Of a stretch of 64,000 bases of DNA, positions 19,974-32,825 are shown piece by piece. Every line of letters begins with the position of its first letter. The first letter of the stretch is position 1. Position numbers and translations under genes: made by a program. The stretch spans positions 168,009,759-168,073,758 of the forward strand of contig CATIUR010000003.1 in assembly GCA_949592205.1 (NCBI GenBank). The letters are read 5' to 3'. The DNA comes from Helichrysum umbraculigerum. Taxonomy: Eukaryota > Streptophyta > Magnoliopsida > Asterales > Asteraceae. Below the pieces are notes generated by a model, which saw nothing but the letters and a program-made list of their open reading frames with translations, did no database searches and was not told the DNA's origin.

Positions 19974-22900
19974 TTATGATAGATATCTGGCAGAATCATA
20001 GTCGACCTGAAGTTTTAGTATTTCCTGAAGTGAGGCCACAACCTCAGTCATGGTAGGTCGTTCTTTTGGAACACTACGTAAACAATGAACTGCAATCTGA
20101 GTGAATCGTCTTAAACATTTGGGAAAAATTGTTCCCCTGATATGAGAATCAACCAGTTTATCTAATTTATGCTCTCTCACACAGTCTTGTGCCAAAGTTG
20201 CCAACCTATTGTGCTCTTCACCCCATAATTTATTGACTGCAGGCCTCCCAGATAGCAAACTAAATAATACAACCCCAAATGCGTACACATCTGATCTCCT
20301 TGTCAATTTGCCGGTAAGAACATACTCTGGATCTAAATACCCAAAAGTGCCTCTAACATCGGTCACGACGTATGATGATGAATTATTAGTTTGGCATATT
20401 GTAGACAACCCAAAATCTGAGATCTTTGCTTCCAAGTTCTCGTCCAAAAGAATGTTGGCACTCTTCACATCACGATGTATGACCCCGTTTTGGGTGTCAA
20501 AACCGGTGTGAATGTAGTCCAATCCACGTCCAGCACCTAACCCTATTTTCAGGCGTTGTACCCAACTTAATGGAGTCCGAGTTTCATGTAGATGGTTATA
20601 TAGTGAACCATTGCACATATACTCATACACAAGGATCATCTCCTTGTTATCAGTACAATAACCGAACAGAGACACCAAGTGACAGTGTCGCAGCTTAGAA
20701 AGCATCTCAACTTCGGCCATAAATTCTGGCGCTCCCTGAATGGAGCTATGATTCAAACGTTTGATAGCTACAATATGATCAATTTCTTCAATTTTAATCT
20801 TACCTTTGTATACCTTCCCAAATCCCCCACATCCAATCATCAGTTCATCATCGAAATTTTGGGTTGCAGATTGAATCTCAGCAAAAGAAAAAGGGATACA
20901 TGGATGTACTGAATTCGCTAATGATCTTTGTAAGGAGGTTACATTTAATTCTGGAGAATTCGTGTAGCAGCGACTCTCAGTAAGCTGATCCGACCTTTTT
21001 AGTTGGTCCATGTTTACAAGTGAAACTTTTGTAAGGGCTAATGCCTGGAAATATGGCAAGAAATGGATTACCAAAGGTCTCGTAAACAAGGCCAAAATGC
21101 GTATTGGTACCCTGAACTTGGTTAACCAGTAATATGGTAGCCTGAACTTGTAAGGTATAGTATGGTACCTTGAACTTGGAACACTAACCAACTTACTCCG
21201 AGTTCAGTACCAATATCCATTTTGGCTTATAAACATGCTCTGTAAGACTGCAACTATTGCTTCACTAGTACTATACATTTATTTAAAGCTTTGACTTACC
21301 TCTGTCACTTTCCTTAGCTTTTGAATGTTATGTGTTAGACCTTCAATTGTCTTTGAGCCCTAATAGAGAAAAAAATAAATCAGAAAAGGCTTTTTGAAGT
21401 ACTAGATTGTGAAATGGAAAACAAGCTTAAAGAGAAATATAAGAAGCATCTTACCCCTCCTCTTTCGAGCACATGATAAGCTTCATCATCATGCCAAACT
21501 TTAGGAACTTCCACAGGATCCTTGGAATTTTCACAGACTATATTTCTGCCCATCACTTGAAGCAACTCATGCATCATCAATTTCTTTCTTGGTGAAATGG
21601 TAAGAAGGCTTCTGTTGATGAGCATCACAATCCCAGATTTTGCACGCCAGTCATCCTCCAACATCCTTACGACATCATCTTCATATTCGCCAACAAAGAA
21701 ACGAGCAATATGCCGAAACAACTCTCTGTGACTATCATCCGGCAATGAGTCAAAGCTCCTTCGTAGTATACCTTGAATTTTATGATCAAGATCTCCTTCC
21801 AACGAATCTAGTGAATTCATTGTGCTAGTCCAACTTTCTATTATGCTACTTCTTTCTCGTGAGTCATCACTACTAGAAAAAAGAGAAGAACCCAATACCT
21901 TCAGAGCTAATGGGTTTCCTTCACAATACGATGCTAACTGTACTGCAAGCTCCTCAAAACCTTTCTTAGGAATCTTGGATCCAAAGGCATGACTACTAAA
22001 TAGCTCTAGTGATTCATCATCATTCAACGATTCAAGTTTGTAAACCTGACAACTCCAGGATATTGACCCAAACCATGAATGTATATCTTGAAGTCTAGTT
22101 GTTATTATGATCTTGCTTTGTGTATGGAATGTCTTTGTTCCAAGTAAAGCGGCTAATTTAGCATGCTCATCAATGTCATCAAGAACAATAAGCACCCTTT
22201 TCATTTGTATAGCCTTTTCAATCTTACTTGTACCCTCAGATACAGTGGATATTTTAATATTCTTTCCTCCCAACAAGTCTCGGAGAAGTTGTTTCTGTAG
22301 ACCAAGCACACCAAGAGACTGTTGGAAGTGCTTGCCTATCTCTTGAAGAAAACTACTGCTCTCAAACTTGTGTTTGTTTAAGTTATAAGCGTATTGGGCC
22401 AGTGTTGTCTTTCCACTGCCCCCCATTCCACAAATTGCTAGAAATTCAGCACCGGATTGCTCATTTGTCAACCACGAATTGATACCTTCACCTCGAGTCT
22501 CAATTCCTGTTAATTGGCTTGGGGTACCAACTAGTTTGAGATCTAGTTTACAGTCTATTATATCAACAATTTCTGCGATGAAGTTGGTTTCAGGCCTGCA
22601 ATAAAAGGAACTGAAGTATGACATTTGAACCTTTTGTCTAAAGAAAGGGTTAGTGTCTGGGAATGCATCTAACTTATGCCCGATGTCTATTGTGTGTACC
22701 CACCTTATGTTTGCTATTTTTAATGCATCAAACTATCAAAGTGCGTTTTAGTGTATTTTGGTGACGTTTTGATGATGTGTCAAACTCTCCCACGTGTCAT
22801 CCGGAGAGTTTGACACATCATCAAAACGTTACCAAAATACACTAAAACGCACTTTTTGAAAGTTTGATGCATTAAAAATAACAAACATAAGTTGGGTACA

Positions 22901-23782
22901 AACAATAGGCATCGGTTACAAGTTAGATGCAATTCCAGACACAAACCCCTCTAAAGAAAGGCAAAATTAATCACATATCTAATCACACCACATAATATTA
23001 CACATTAAATGTCTCAAGTGAGACTTGAACCCACAAACTTTTAATTGTTTGGTTACCACAATACCACTAATAAGCTATTAGCCCTTTGCTCATTTGAACT
23101 TCTACAATACCAGTATACTCCATATTCATCCTGTTATTAGCATCAGAACACCATAAAAATAAATCATCACAGATCATTTCATTTCATATCTGTATCTACT
23201 TTTAAGTAAGAAACATGATAACATATCTGTCAGAGATGAAAAACATCAATCTGATTTACTAAATAGAGAGAAAAAGTACTATACATACCCTGAAAGAAGC
23301 ATGCCAGTCAAATCAGCAACATCTGTTAAGGCGGCCTTCCATCTATTAACATTATACTCTGTCCATTTTGACTCTAGTACTCTATCTTTCACTACGATCG
23401 TGTAACTTTTTCTTTGGTTCCTGACATCTGAGGGATCAACATGATAAAAAACAGGTAAAACGAAATGATTGAAATTTTGTCTTTGCTCAAGGATCAAGAC
23501 AAGCTCATCAAGGCACCATCTAGAATTTGCATAGTTTTGTGACAATACAATTATAAAAGCCTTAGATTCTGTGATTGCTCTCTCAATTTCGGGCTTCAGT
23601 TGTTGGCCTCTATAGATTTCATCATTATCTCTAAAAGTGCGAAGTCCTGCTCGCACCAATGCATGATATAAATGATCAGTAAAAGAATAGCGAGTATCTT
23701 CACCTCTAAAGCTCAGAAAAACATCGTATGTATAATGATTTGGCCATGAAGTTGATGATGATGAAAATGTAGGAGAAGCCAT
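19974..23782 (-). CDS. TNK2: TIR-NB-ARC receptor fused to a CrRLK1L-type protein kinase, inverted paralogue
   Basis: Exons 23782-23289, 22595-21455, 21359-21300 and 21044-19974 give an unbroken 921-residue protein. Exons 2 (1141 nt) and 3 (60 nt) have the same lengths and phases as in TNK1. Domains: TIR (DVFLSFRGEDTR, WCLDELV), NB-ARC (P-loop about 221-229, LIVLDDID, ITTRL, GNPLALKVLGSS, MHE) and kinase (IGCGGFGKVYKG, VAIKRL, VIHRDVKSANIL, SDFGLST, GTFGYLDPEY). All kinase catalytic residues are kept. It lacks LRRs. Intron 1 is about twice as long as in TNK1 because of a 302-bp foldback element; intron 3 holds a second one. Likely an intracellular immune receptor with an integrated kinase; whether the kinase signals or acts as a decoy cannot be seen. 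Confidence 0.85.
21091..21236. mobile_element. Small MITE in TNK2 intron 3
   Basis: The ends GCCAAAATGCGTATTGGTAC and, inverted, GCCAAAATGGATATTGGTAC form about 28 bp of terminal inverted repeat. The interior repeats CTGAACTTG motifs. The flanks share TAAACA-like sequence, but no exact duplication can be fixed, so the superfamily is uncertain. Confidence 0.65.
22648..22949. mobile_element. Foldback MITE (Mutator-like) in TNK2 intron 1
   Basis: Flanked by the 11-bp direct repeat TCTAAAGAAAG (22637-22647 and 22950-22960). Arms of about 145 bp are inverted copies with few mismatches and leave about 10 bases unpaired near CACGTGTCAT. TNK1 intron 1 has no such insert. Unspliced TNK2 RNA would contain a very long hairpin. 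Confidence 0.85.
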
Positions 23783-24448
23783 AGAAACGAGAATGTGAAA
23801 TGATGAAGAATATAATATGAAGCCTTCGTATAATATATGAAATAAAAAAGTCGTCTTGTTATATGGCGTGTCTCAAGTCGCTATGATGTGGCCGGTCATG
23901 TGGCTGCACCAGAAACTGATTTCCTGCCAATGTACCAATCAGGATTTTTAAATTGGTATAATTGTTATATTAAATACAAATTTTTCAAAGAGAAATAACA
24001 TATAATTCTACATGATGAAAATGGTCATAGTTATAACAATATCAAAATGTATATATTTGTAAAAATGATGTGTATGTGAGTATTTGTAATTCTAAACGTA
24101 ATAATAATAATAAAAAAAGTGTGCTATGAACATGATACGACAAATTAATTTGTACACATTTACTGTATTTAACAAGACACAAAAAGAAATTAATGGCAAA
24201 AATAACAAAAAGTATATTTATCATGACTCACACGGCCGGCATTAGGCTGTGGACCATGGCCCACACAAAGACGTTAATAATTATCATTATATATACTTTT
24301 TCATCGTTGATCCATTGCCCTCTTAATCAATTGGTCTCGTGTTCAAGTAGTATAGTATCTTTCTTTCTATGTTTATAACTAATTATAAGATAATGCTACA
24401 TAACCTTTAATTCATATATAAAGAAACACAAAATAACCTTTAATTAGC
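23783..24448 (-). promoter_or_regulatory. Upstream region of TNK2
   Basis: AT-rich, non-coding DNA before the TNK2 start. It shows little visible similarity to the TNK1 upstream region. No promoter element can be named with confidence. Confidence 0.35.
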
Positions 24449-24840
24449 TGCAGCTCAATTGGTGATACTAAGTGGAAAGACTTAGTATTAAAGGGATTCA
24501 TGTTCGAATCCAACAACCTGCATGAGATGTCATGCGATGTGGTTGGGGTGCATTGGGCTGCAGACCTGGCCCAATGGGTTTATATTAACACTTCTCCACA
24601 GGCCTGCATTTGCGGATGGGCTCATGGTGGAGGGTGTTACATAAAAAGTGCACTTTTTATGTAACACCCCCCTCCATCGCCCGCAGGCCCAAGGAGGAAT
24701 GTTAATATAAGCCATTGGGCCAGGTCTGCAGCCCAATGCACCCCAACCACATCGCATGACATCTCATGCAGGTTGTTGGATTAGAACATGAATCCCTTTA
24801 ATATCAAGTCTTTCCACTTGATATCACCAATTGAGCTGCA
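24449..24840. mobile_element. Inverted pair of SINE-like sequences (392-bp palindrome)
   Basis: Two arms of about 190 bp are inverted copies. Each outer end carries AGCTCAATTGGTGATA, like a tRNA A box, and about 50 bases inward GTTCGAATCC (left) or GTTCTAATCC (right), like a B box. That pair is the internal RNA polymerase III promoter of tRNA-derived SINEs. The centre (24634-24667) is a perfect 34-bp palindrome. The right arm directly abuts LTR element A. Confidence 0.6.
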
Positions 24841-24843
24841 ATT

Positions 24844-26891
24844 TATAACACCCTTCATTTCTCAAAGCCATTTTTTTTTTAAACCGGAAGCGAAAGTCCA
24901 ACAAACATTAATGATTGTACATTATATAATACTCATATTAGTCAATCTATTTCAAAACATGATTTAACATTTTGGGTGTTACATAATTTGAAAGACAACA
25001 ATGATTTTATGAAATCAAAGATCAGAGTAAACATCGGGTCATCAAACATTCCATCCAGTCAGCTGCTCCTTGCTCATCCCATAATCTAATCATATCCTGC
25101 AAGGAGTGGTAATATGGGGGATTAGCTCAACGCTAAGTGAATGAACTAATAACCATCAACACAGCTTAGCCTAACAAATATGTTTACAACTAAGCATAGC
25201 ATACTAAAAGAGTTTACAGCAACAGCATCGTAAACACACAATCATTTGTTTACAGCATAAAGCATCGCAAACAAATATCATCCAAGAGGATCGGCGGTTC
25301 TTGAGGTGCCCTCATGCCCGGGTGGCCCTCAAGCAACCTCACACCAACTGCAGGCCAATACAGCGGTAAACCGATAGCCTAGGTACTATTTACCCACACA
25401 ACACAGTATTCCTATAACCATCCGTGTACAAGGACCTGTGTTGGCAACTCAATAGTAACCTTAAGCCCAAACCATGTTGACCTCTGAAAACACATATGCC
25501 CAAAGGCCAGATATCACAAAATCTATATCTATCAAGGCAATATGTCAATCCATAGTTTATAAGCAGTAAAACCACGTTTACCCGTTGTAACCAAATCTGT
25601 TACAACTAAATTACGCTGAAGGTTACAGGTCCACTCACCAACACCTCCGTCGTCCACTCAGTAGTCTAATGTCACTGAGTCTTCTCCATATCTATGAACA
25701 TTATAAGCAATGAGTTAGTAATTAATTCATATCATATAACTCATTTAACTTAATAATGTTAATCATCATCATTAATCCCTTATAATATAATCATTAACAA
25801 TACTTATCAATTATACACTAATATCATCAACTTAACACATGGATTCTTCAAAATCAACCAAACTCACAAACTTTATTAATGATCATATATCAACTTCATC
25901 ATTTCTAAGTTAGGCTTAAGTTATAATCATGAATTAAACAATAACTAACAACTCTAACACAACACCAAGCTTCAATCCATGAATATTCAAATAAACCCAT
26001 AACTATCCATATGATTATCTCTTCATTCTTAAACTAAGATTAAGGTTATAATCCACATATAAACATCAACTAACTATCATGCAAGTATTTCAAGCTTCAA
26101 TTTCAAGTAATTCATGCTAATTCCATCAATTACCCAAAAACCCATTTTGATTACAACTTGTATAACATGATTACTTCATTTCTAGGTTAAATTAATATTA
26201 CTAACCATCTTACAACCACTTATTAACATCACTTTAACCAATTTCATACTTTAAATTCGGATTAAAGTCATTAACCCATCAAAATCATCATAAACTCAAA
26301 GAATCACAATAAATCTATAATCTTAAGCTTGAATCTAGTTAGTAATCAACAATAACATGTTTAACTAACAACAATTTCACAAAATCAAACCCTAATTTCG
26401 GATTAAACCAAGAACATCAAAAACCCCCAAATTCTAGGTTATGCAAAATGAAGAACATGTGATTATACCTTGTTTTAATGATGAAGGAAGCTTGAATCCA
26501 AGCTTAGAAGCTTTAATTTGATGATTTCTTCATGTTTTGATTTAGGGTTTCACATAGCTAGTATGTATGCATCGTACGTATGTATGTATGTGAAGGAAAT
26601 AAAGACCGACTCAATTATTGAGTATAACATATAATTGGTTAATTTCATTCCCGGTACTTATTATTGTCTGGAACTTAAAAATCATTTGCGGGAAAATACA
26701 ATTTTGTTTTACCGTCAATTAAATAAATTTAAAGCGAGTAATATTTTACTATCCACAATAACTCATTTAGCTAATGGACCTATTAAATTTATAATTATTC
26801 ACAAGACATTAATTATTTAAAAACACACTTAAATAATTAAATAAATAAAGAAATTACCGATTTCGACTAGGCCCAAAACGAGGATGTTACA
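24844..26891 (-). repeat. LTR A1 (3' LTR of element A)
   Basis: 2048 bp, reading TGTAACATCC to GTGTTATA on the minus strand. I counted about 15 substitutions against A2, a difference in an A/T homopolymer, and a 25-base segment (26091-26115) absent from A2. This is well under 1% divergence. Confidence 0.9.
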
Positions 26892-28383
26892 AATCTCTCC
26901 CCCTTAAAGAGATTTCGTCCTCGAAATCTAATCGCACCTAGTTAACCTATTGTAATCAAATCACGTAAACAATAACTAGTATATGTACATACGACATGTG
27001 TGTACATTAGTCTAAGTATCTATGCATCCACATAAACACTAAACGAGTACTCTTTATAACATACTTACATGGTATATTTTTTTTATTCATCTACTTACAC
27101 ATCACCAGTGTGTATTACAACTTAAATTCACATAAGTCTTGATAAACCTATATAAGCATAACCGCATATATAGCGAAAATAATAGTAGTTATAAACACCA
27201 CCACATGCACATTTGTAATAAAAGTTTAACTCAATTCATAACTAACCATTTAGCTAATAACCATGTATCTCTACTTTTTGCAATTAGTTAAATACTGATT
27301 TACGGCTTGTAAATGTAACACCACCAGGTTACATGAAGCCCTATGCTTAGCCATATAAACACTTTGGATCACACAATTACTTAAAATGAGTGAAACACAT
27401 AATCCTTTATTTTAATCTTAATCAGAAAACTAGCGACATGCTAGGATCTTTAACCCGAATATAAATACTTACATTCCTTTCTCTTAACAAAACAACCACA
27501 ATGTTTATAAAACTTCAATGTTCATATTTACAATGAGAATTTAATTTAGATCATGTAAGCAATTAACCACATACATCATCCTTAAATGATGAAGCATCAA
27601 TAACCTTATCCATCACAACTATTTATCCAAGGATCCGTTTTTGTCAATTGAAACACTACTTGATCATGCAAAATCTATTACTCATATGTGTTTCAAATCA
27701 TACAGCTTAATCCCACCTTTAAAAGCAAGGTAAAAGTCAATTTCCTATGATTAAAATCATAATCTACAAAATCACATAGCACCAATCTCAACAGATAATT
27801 GCTATTATACATCAATGGGTACTTGCTATCTCAGCACACGTACCACATTATCAAAATGTGCTAATCATCAACACATTTTCAACAATATTCACCTATTTAA
27901 TCCATTTTAGCTGACCTCTACTTAACTTATTTCATCACATAACTTTTTCAAATTACAGTTTACCACTTTACCTAACCATCAGATATACAACAACACATAA
28001 AATCACATGTAATTCGCACTTAATGATAATATAATTATCAATTTGTTAAATTTAAACTCTTATTTTATAGACTATTTCGTCTTTCTCATAGGCATAATTT
28101 CGCACCTTTTTCTAACCATAAACTATCCAGACATGGCAGCCTTTACTTAACCTTTATTATCATGAATGAAGAATCACGTACTCATCTTAACAAGTAGTAT
28201 AAACAGTTCAATTTCTTCTTTTACAACGTTTCTACATTAAACGATAGTTAATTAGTTTACTACCACCTTATATTAGTCAGTCAATAACCATTTCATAACT
28301 GCAAGTCAATACATGTTACTCGTTATTTTAAAACCATTTAATTTCATTTGGTACTTAGTAGCCTCAACAATCTCCATGTGAAA

Positions 28384-28428
28384 TGGCATAATATGAATAC
28401 GTTGGCCAGACGTCGTTATATTATGCCA
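28384..28428 (-). ncRNA. Conserved internal RNA hairpin, element A version
   Basis: TGGCATAATAT pairs perfectly with ATATTATGCCA (11 bp) around an inner ACG/CGT pair and a loop. It sits in a block of about 110 bp shared with elements C and D. The stem differs from theirs by paired substitutions. A structured RNA is inferred. Confidence 0.55.
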
Positions 28429-29159
28429 GTCACACTTTATTCTCAGGCCACTTCATACCATCAATACCAATGTAATGGATTTTAAATTCTAACTTATTAC
28501 AATATTGAAATCAACAATTATCATACATACAACAACAATCTTGCAGCAATTACTCAACTATATTTCAAGTTCTTACACTATTCCACTTATCATATAATTA
28601 AGCAAATATATACAACACAGACATGCAACCTCGTTTTCACTAGGTTATTATCATATGTGAAAGGTCTAACACAATGCATCAATCAACCCTTATACTACCT
28701 GATTCAATATTAAATTACTATTTACATCTCTTACTACTTATAGTATAAAGAGTACCAAACACTTCGTCAATGTGAAGTGTATTATTCAACCTATATTCAT
28801 CAATTTATATACCTTTACTGATTTACTAGAAAGCATTTCATGTTTAACTATCACACATATATAAGTTCATATACTTGTTTCTCAATGTGACACAATAGCT
28901 TTATCACATGTCACTTAGTCCACATAATATGATTCACATGATTATCTAATCAATGTTTACTAATTCTTGCTATTAGCAACAATCAACAATACCATTTGCT
29001 GGTATACCCTGCAGTTAAATAAACAGCCCACAACCGACTCATATAAAATGAACCATATAGACCTCTTAAAACAAGTTTTAATATTGCATATAGTCACAGG
29101 GATGATCTCTGGGCTCAAAGAAACAAAATCACAATTTAAATCGTAAGTCAAAAGTTCAA

Positions 29160-29560
29160 AATAAAGTCCGAAAAACAGTAAAATGCCATTTTCGGGCCCC
29201 AAACGACCCCGAAGTGCCCAAAACTGACAGGGCTCATAGCAAAGCAATGAGCTTTGACCGTTGGGCCGTTTCCGAGTGACCCTGTAAATTTCGTCTTAAT
29301 CGGACACCGAAATTTTTCTAAAATTTTCCTACGTCAAGTATTACGTCGAACGTCGCAAAATTTTTTTTTTTACTAACGCGATCCGGGAAACAGGTCAGGA
29401 TCGCGTTCCCTAGTGTAAAATATTATGTAACCAAATTAGGCATACAAACGCGATCCGGAGAAGTGAGCGGGATCGCGTTCCCAAGAGAAAACGCATCTGC
29501 ACAAATTACACACACAAACGCGATCCTGGAAAATGGCTGGGATCGCGTTCCCAAGCAGAA
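29160..29560 (-). repeat. GC-rich hairpin array and module shared with element D's LTR
   Basis: Three hairpins (29375-29407, 29447-29479, 29517-29549), each AACGCGATCC/GGATCGCGTT with a variable loop, recur every 71 bases. Next to them (29160-29320) lies a block with CACTCGGAAACGGCCCAA and CGAAAATGGCATTTT on the minus strand. It matches 53490-53680 in LTR D1. Confidence 0.75.
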
Positions 29561-30779
29561 AATCTGAGGTTCAGAAAATCATATTTTTAACCAATTTCAA
29601 ACGCGTATAACTTTTTACTCGTTTAGAGTTAGACTCTAAAATTTTGCAGGCACGTCCACTATGCCAAAATGAAACTTTTCCTTTTTACACTTTTTCAATT
29701 TACACGTCTTACGAGAAAACGGACGTACGACTCATTTTTGACCATTTTCGACCATTTTGGTTGACACGCTATATTTCAAACGACTTGGTTTCTGACTTTC
29801 ACCTTTTACCAACATGTTTCTATATACATTAGTGACGTGTGGATATAATCGTCACCTACAAACACTCATTCTACATTGTTTTGACACGTTGACCCGTTTA
29901 GGGGTCCAAATGGACATTTTTTCCAATTTCATTCATAATGACCACATTAACACTTTTAATCCACATTTTATCTATACTTATGACTTTAAGTCACTTTAAA
30001 AGTCATCATACACAAACCACATCTAGTTTTAGCCGTTTTATCACTACGTGACCCATTTGGGCACCTAAATGACCCGTTTAGGTTTATGAACATATAAGCA
30101 CTATTCTATTACCCATTCCACACAACCTCGACTAATCCAAGTCAAACTCAACCATTATCACTATTGGTGTCATAACCTTAAAACACCAATTTCACATATT
30201 ACCATCATATTTGCACAATTACATCAAGTTTTCAACATTGACCTTTCCTAAACTTGTCAATACATATAAAGACATCGTTGACTACTTTGACTTTTCAGGT
30301 CAAACACACACCTTACTTGTGGTATACCAACACCTCATTAATTTCCTTATGGAAAGTTTTATCAACTCACTCTATCAAGATTTACTACTAAGCACATAAT
30401 CAACTTATGCTAAACACATAGGCAAAATCAACTTACTCATAAATGAGAAATCATATCAATCTAATTCAATTTACTTCACTAATCATAGTCCTCATAGCAA
30501 GTAAACAATTCAAACTTATTTAATTTAAACAAGCTTATAGAGAATTACCTGATGCTTTTACACCAACGAACATAGAGGAATAATTGAGAATACCAATCGG
30601 TTACTCATGTTCCTCCTTCTCTGCAACCAAAACACAATCTCACATCTTGTTAAGCGTTAGTACATATTCCACTACCCAATTATCATGCAACAACTAACCC
30701 CACCTTCTGGAATGTTTGGCTTGACACAAATCCAGATTTGGGATTGAACACCATTAATGTTCAATTCACCCAAACCTAT

Positions 30780-30791
30780 GCTCTGATACCA
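30780..30791 (-). other. Primer binding site of element A
   Basis: TGGTATCAGAGC on the minus strand, complementary to the 3' end of plant initiator-Met tRNA, three bases inside LTR A2. Confidence 0.9.
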
Positions 30792-30794
30792 ATT

Positions 30795-32825
30795 TATAAC
30801 ACCCTTCATTTCTCAAAGCCATTTTTTTTAAAAAAAAAAAAACCGGAAGCGAAAGTCCAACAAACATTAATGATTGTACATTATATAATACTCATATTAG
30901 TCAATCTATTTCAAAACATGATTTAACATTTTGGGTGTTACATAATTTGAAAGACAACAATGATTTTATGAAATCAAAGATCAGAGTAAACATCGGGTCA
31001 TCAAACATTCCATCCAGTCAGCTGCTCCTTGCTCATCCCATAATCTAATCATATCCTGCAAGGAGTGGTAATGTGGGGGATTAGCTCAACGCTAAGTGAA
31101 TGAACTAATAACCATCAACACAGCTTAGCCTAACAAATATGTTTACAACTAAGCATAGCATACTAAACGAGTTTACAGCAACAGCATCGTAAACACACAA
31201 TCATTTGTTTACAGCATAAAGCATCGCAAACAAATATCATCCAAGAGGATCGGCGGTCCTTGAGGTGCCCTCATGCCCGGGTGGCCCCCAAGCAACCTCA
31301 CACCAACTGCAGGCCAATACAGCGGTAAACCGATAGCCTAGGTACTATTTTCCCACACAACACAGTATTCCTATAACCATCCGTGTACAAGGACCTGTGT
31401 TGGCAACTCAATAGTAACCTTAAGCCCAAACCATGTTGACCTCTGAAAACACATATGCCCAAAGGCCAGATATCACAAAATCTATATCTATCAAGGCAAT
31501 ATGTCAATCCACAGTTTATAAGCAGTAAAACCACGTTTACCCGTTGTAACCAAATCTGTTACAACTAAGTTACGCTGAAGGTTACAGGTCCACTCACCAA
31601 CACCTCCGTCGTCCACTCAGTAGTCTAATGTCACTGAGTCTTCTCCATATCTATGAACATTATAAACAATGAGTTAGTAATTAATTCATATCATATAACT
31701 CATTTAACTTAATAATGTTAATCATCATCATTAATCCCTTATAATATAATCATTAACAATACTTATCAATTATACACTAATATCATCAACTTAACACATG
31801 GATTCTTCAAAATCAACCAAACTCACAAACTTTATTAATGATCATATATCAACTTCATCATTTCTAAGTTAGGCTTAAGTTATAATCATGAATTAAACAA
31901 TAACTAACAACTCTAACACAACACCAAGCTTCAATCCATGAATATTCAAATAAACCCATAACTATCCATATGATTATCTCTTCATTCTTAAACTAAGATT
32001 AAGGTTATAATCCACATATAAACATCAACTAACTATCATGCAAGTATTTGCTAATTCCATCAATTACCCAAAAACCCATTTTGATTACAACTTGTATAAC
32101 ATGATTACTTCATTTCTAGGTTAAATTAATATTACTAACCATCTTACAACCACTTATTAACATCACTTTAACCAATTTCATACTTTAAATTCGGATTAAA
32201 GTCATTAACCCATCAAAATCATCATAAACTCAAAGAATCAGCATAAATCTATAATCTTAAGCTTGAATCTAGTTAGTAATCAACAATAACATGTTTAACT
32301 AACAACAATTTCACAAAATCAAACCCTAATTTTGGATTAAACCAAGAACATCAAAAACCCCCAAATTCTAGGTTATGCAAAATGAAGAACATGTGATTAT
32401 ACCTTGTTTTAATGATGAAGGAAGCTTGAATCCAAGCTTAGAAGCTTCAATTTGATGATTTCTTCATGTTTTGATTTAGGGTTTCACATAGCTAGTATGT
32501 ATGCATCGTACGTATGTATGTATGTGAAGGAAATAAAGACCGACTCAATTATTGAGTATAACATATAATTGGTTAATTTCATTCCCCGTACTTATTATTG
32601 TCTGGAACTTAAAAATCATTTGCGGGGAAATACAATTTTGTTTTACCGTCAATTAAATAAATTTAAAGCGAGTAATATTTTACTATCCACAATAACTCAT
32701 TTAGCTAATGGACCTATTAAATTTATAATTATTCACAAGACATTAATTATTTAAAAACACACTTAAATAATTAAATAAATAAAGAAATTACCGATTTCGA
32801 CTAGGCCCAAAACGAGGATGTTACA
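30795..32825 (-). repeat. LTR A2 (5' LTR of element A)
   Basis: 2031 bp and nearly identical to A1. As the 5' LTR it would drive transcription on the minus strand. It contains the predicted leader introns given separately. Confidence 0.9.
31056..32402 (-). other. Predicted two-intron leader in LTR A2
   Basis: Minus strand: donor CAAG/GTATAA at 32402; branch TACTAAC and acceptor ending at 31651; micro-exon 31650-31598 (53 nt) with hairpin ACTCAGT/ACTGAGT; donor GTGAGT at 31597; branch CTAAT and acceptor TTGCAG ending at 31056. Introns would be 752 and 542 nt. Order and spacing match LTRs B, C and D. Splicing is inferred from signals only. Confidence 0.55.

Larger units (their letters stand above)
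24844..32825 (-). mobile_element. LTR element A: non-coding Ty3-like LARD, minus strand
   Basis: Two LTRs of about 2 kb flank a 3.9-kb interior with no coding frame. The primer site TGGTATCAGAGC (30780-30791, minus) fits initiator-Met tRNA. The polypurine tract beside the left LTR (26892-26909, minus AAGGGGGAGAGAT) is preceded by GATTTCGAGGACGAAATC, a remnant like the end of pol in chromovirus-type Ty3 elements. It must depend on proteins of another element. The outer 5-bp flanks differ (CAATT and CGTAG), so there is no target duplication. Confidence 0.88.

Noticed and set aside
21045..21191. N-terminal extension of a stand-alone kinase gene before TNK2 exon 4
   Set aside because: The stretch is intron 3, largely a MITE. 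The acceptor at 21045 and the 60-nt exon 3 match TNK1.
24449..24500. tRNA gene
   Set aside because: A-box- and B-box-like words are present, but no cloverleaf, anticodon arm or acceptor stem can be drawn.
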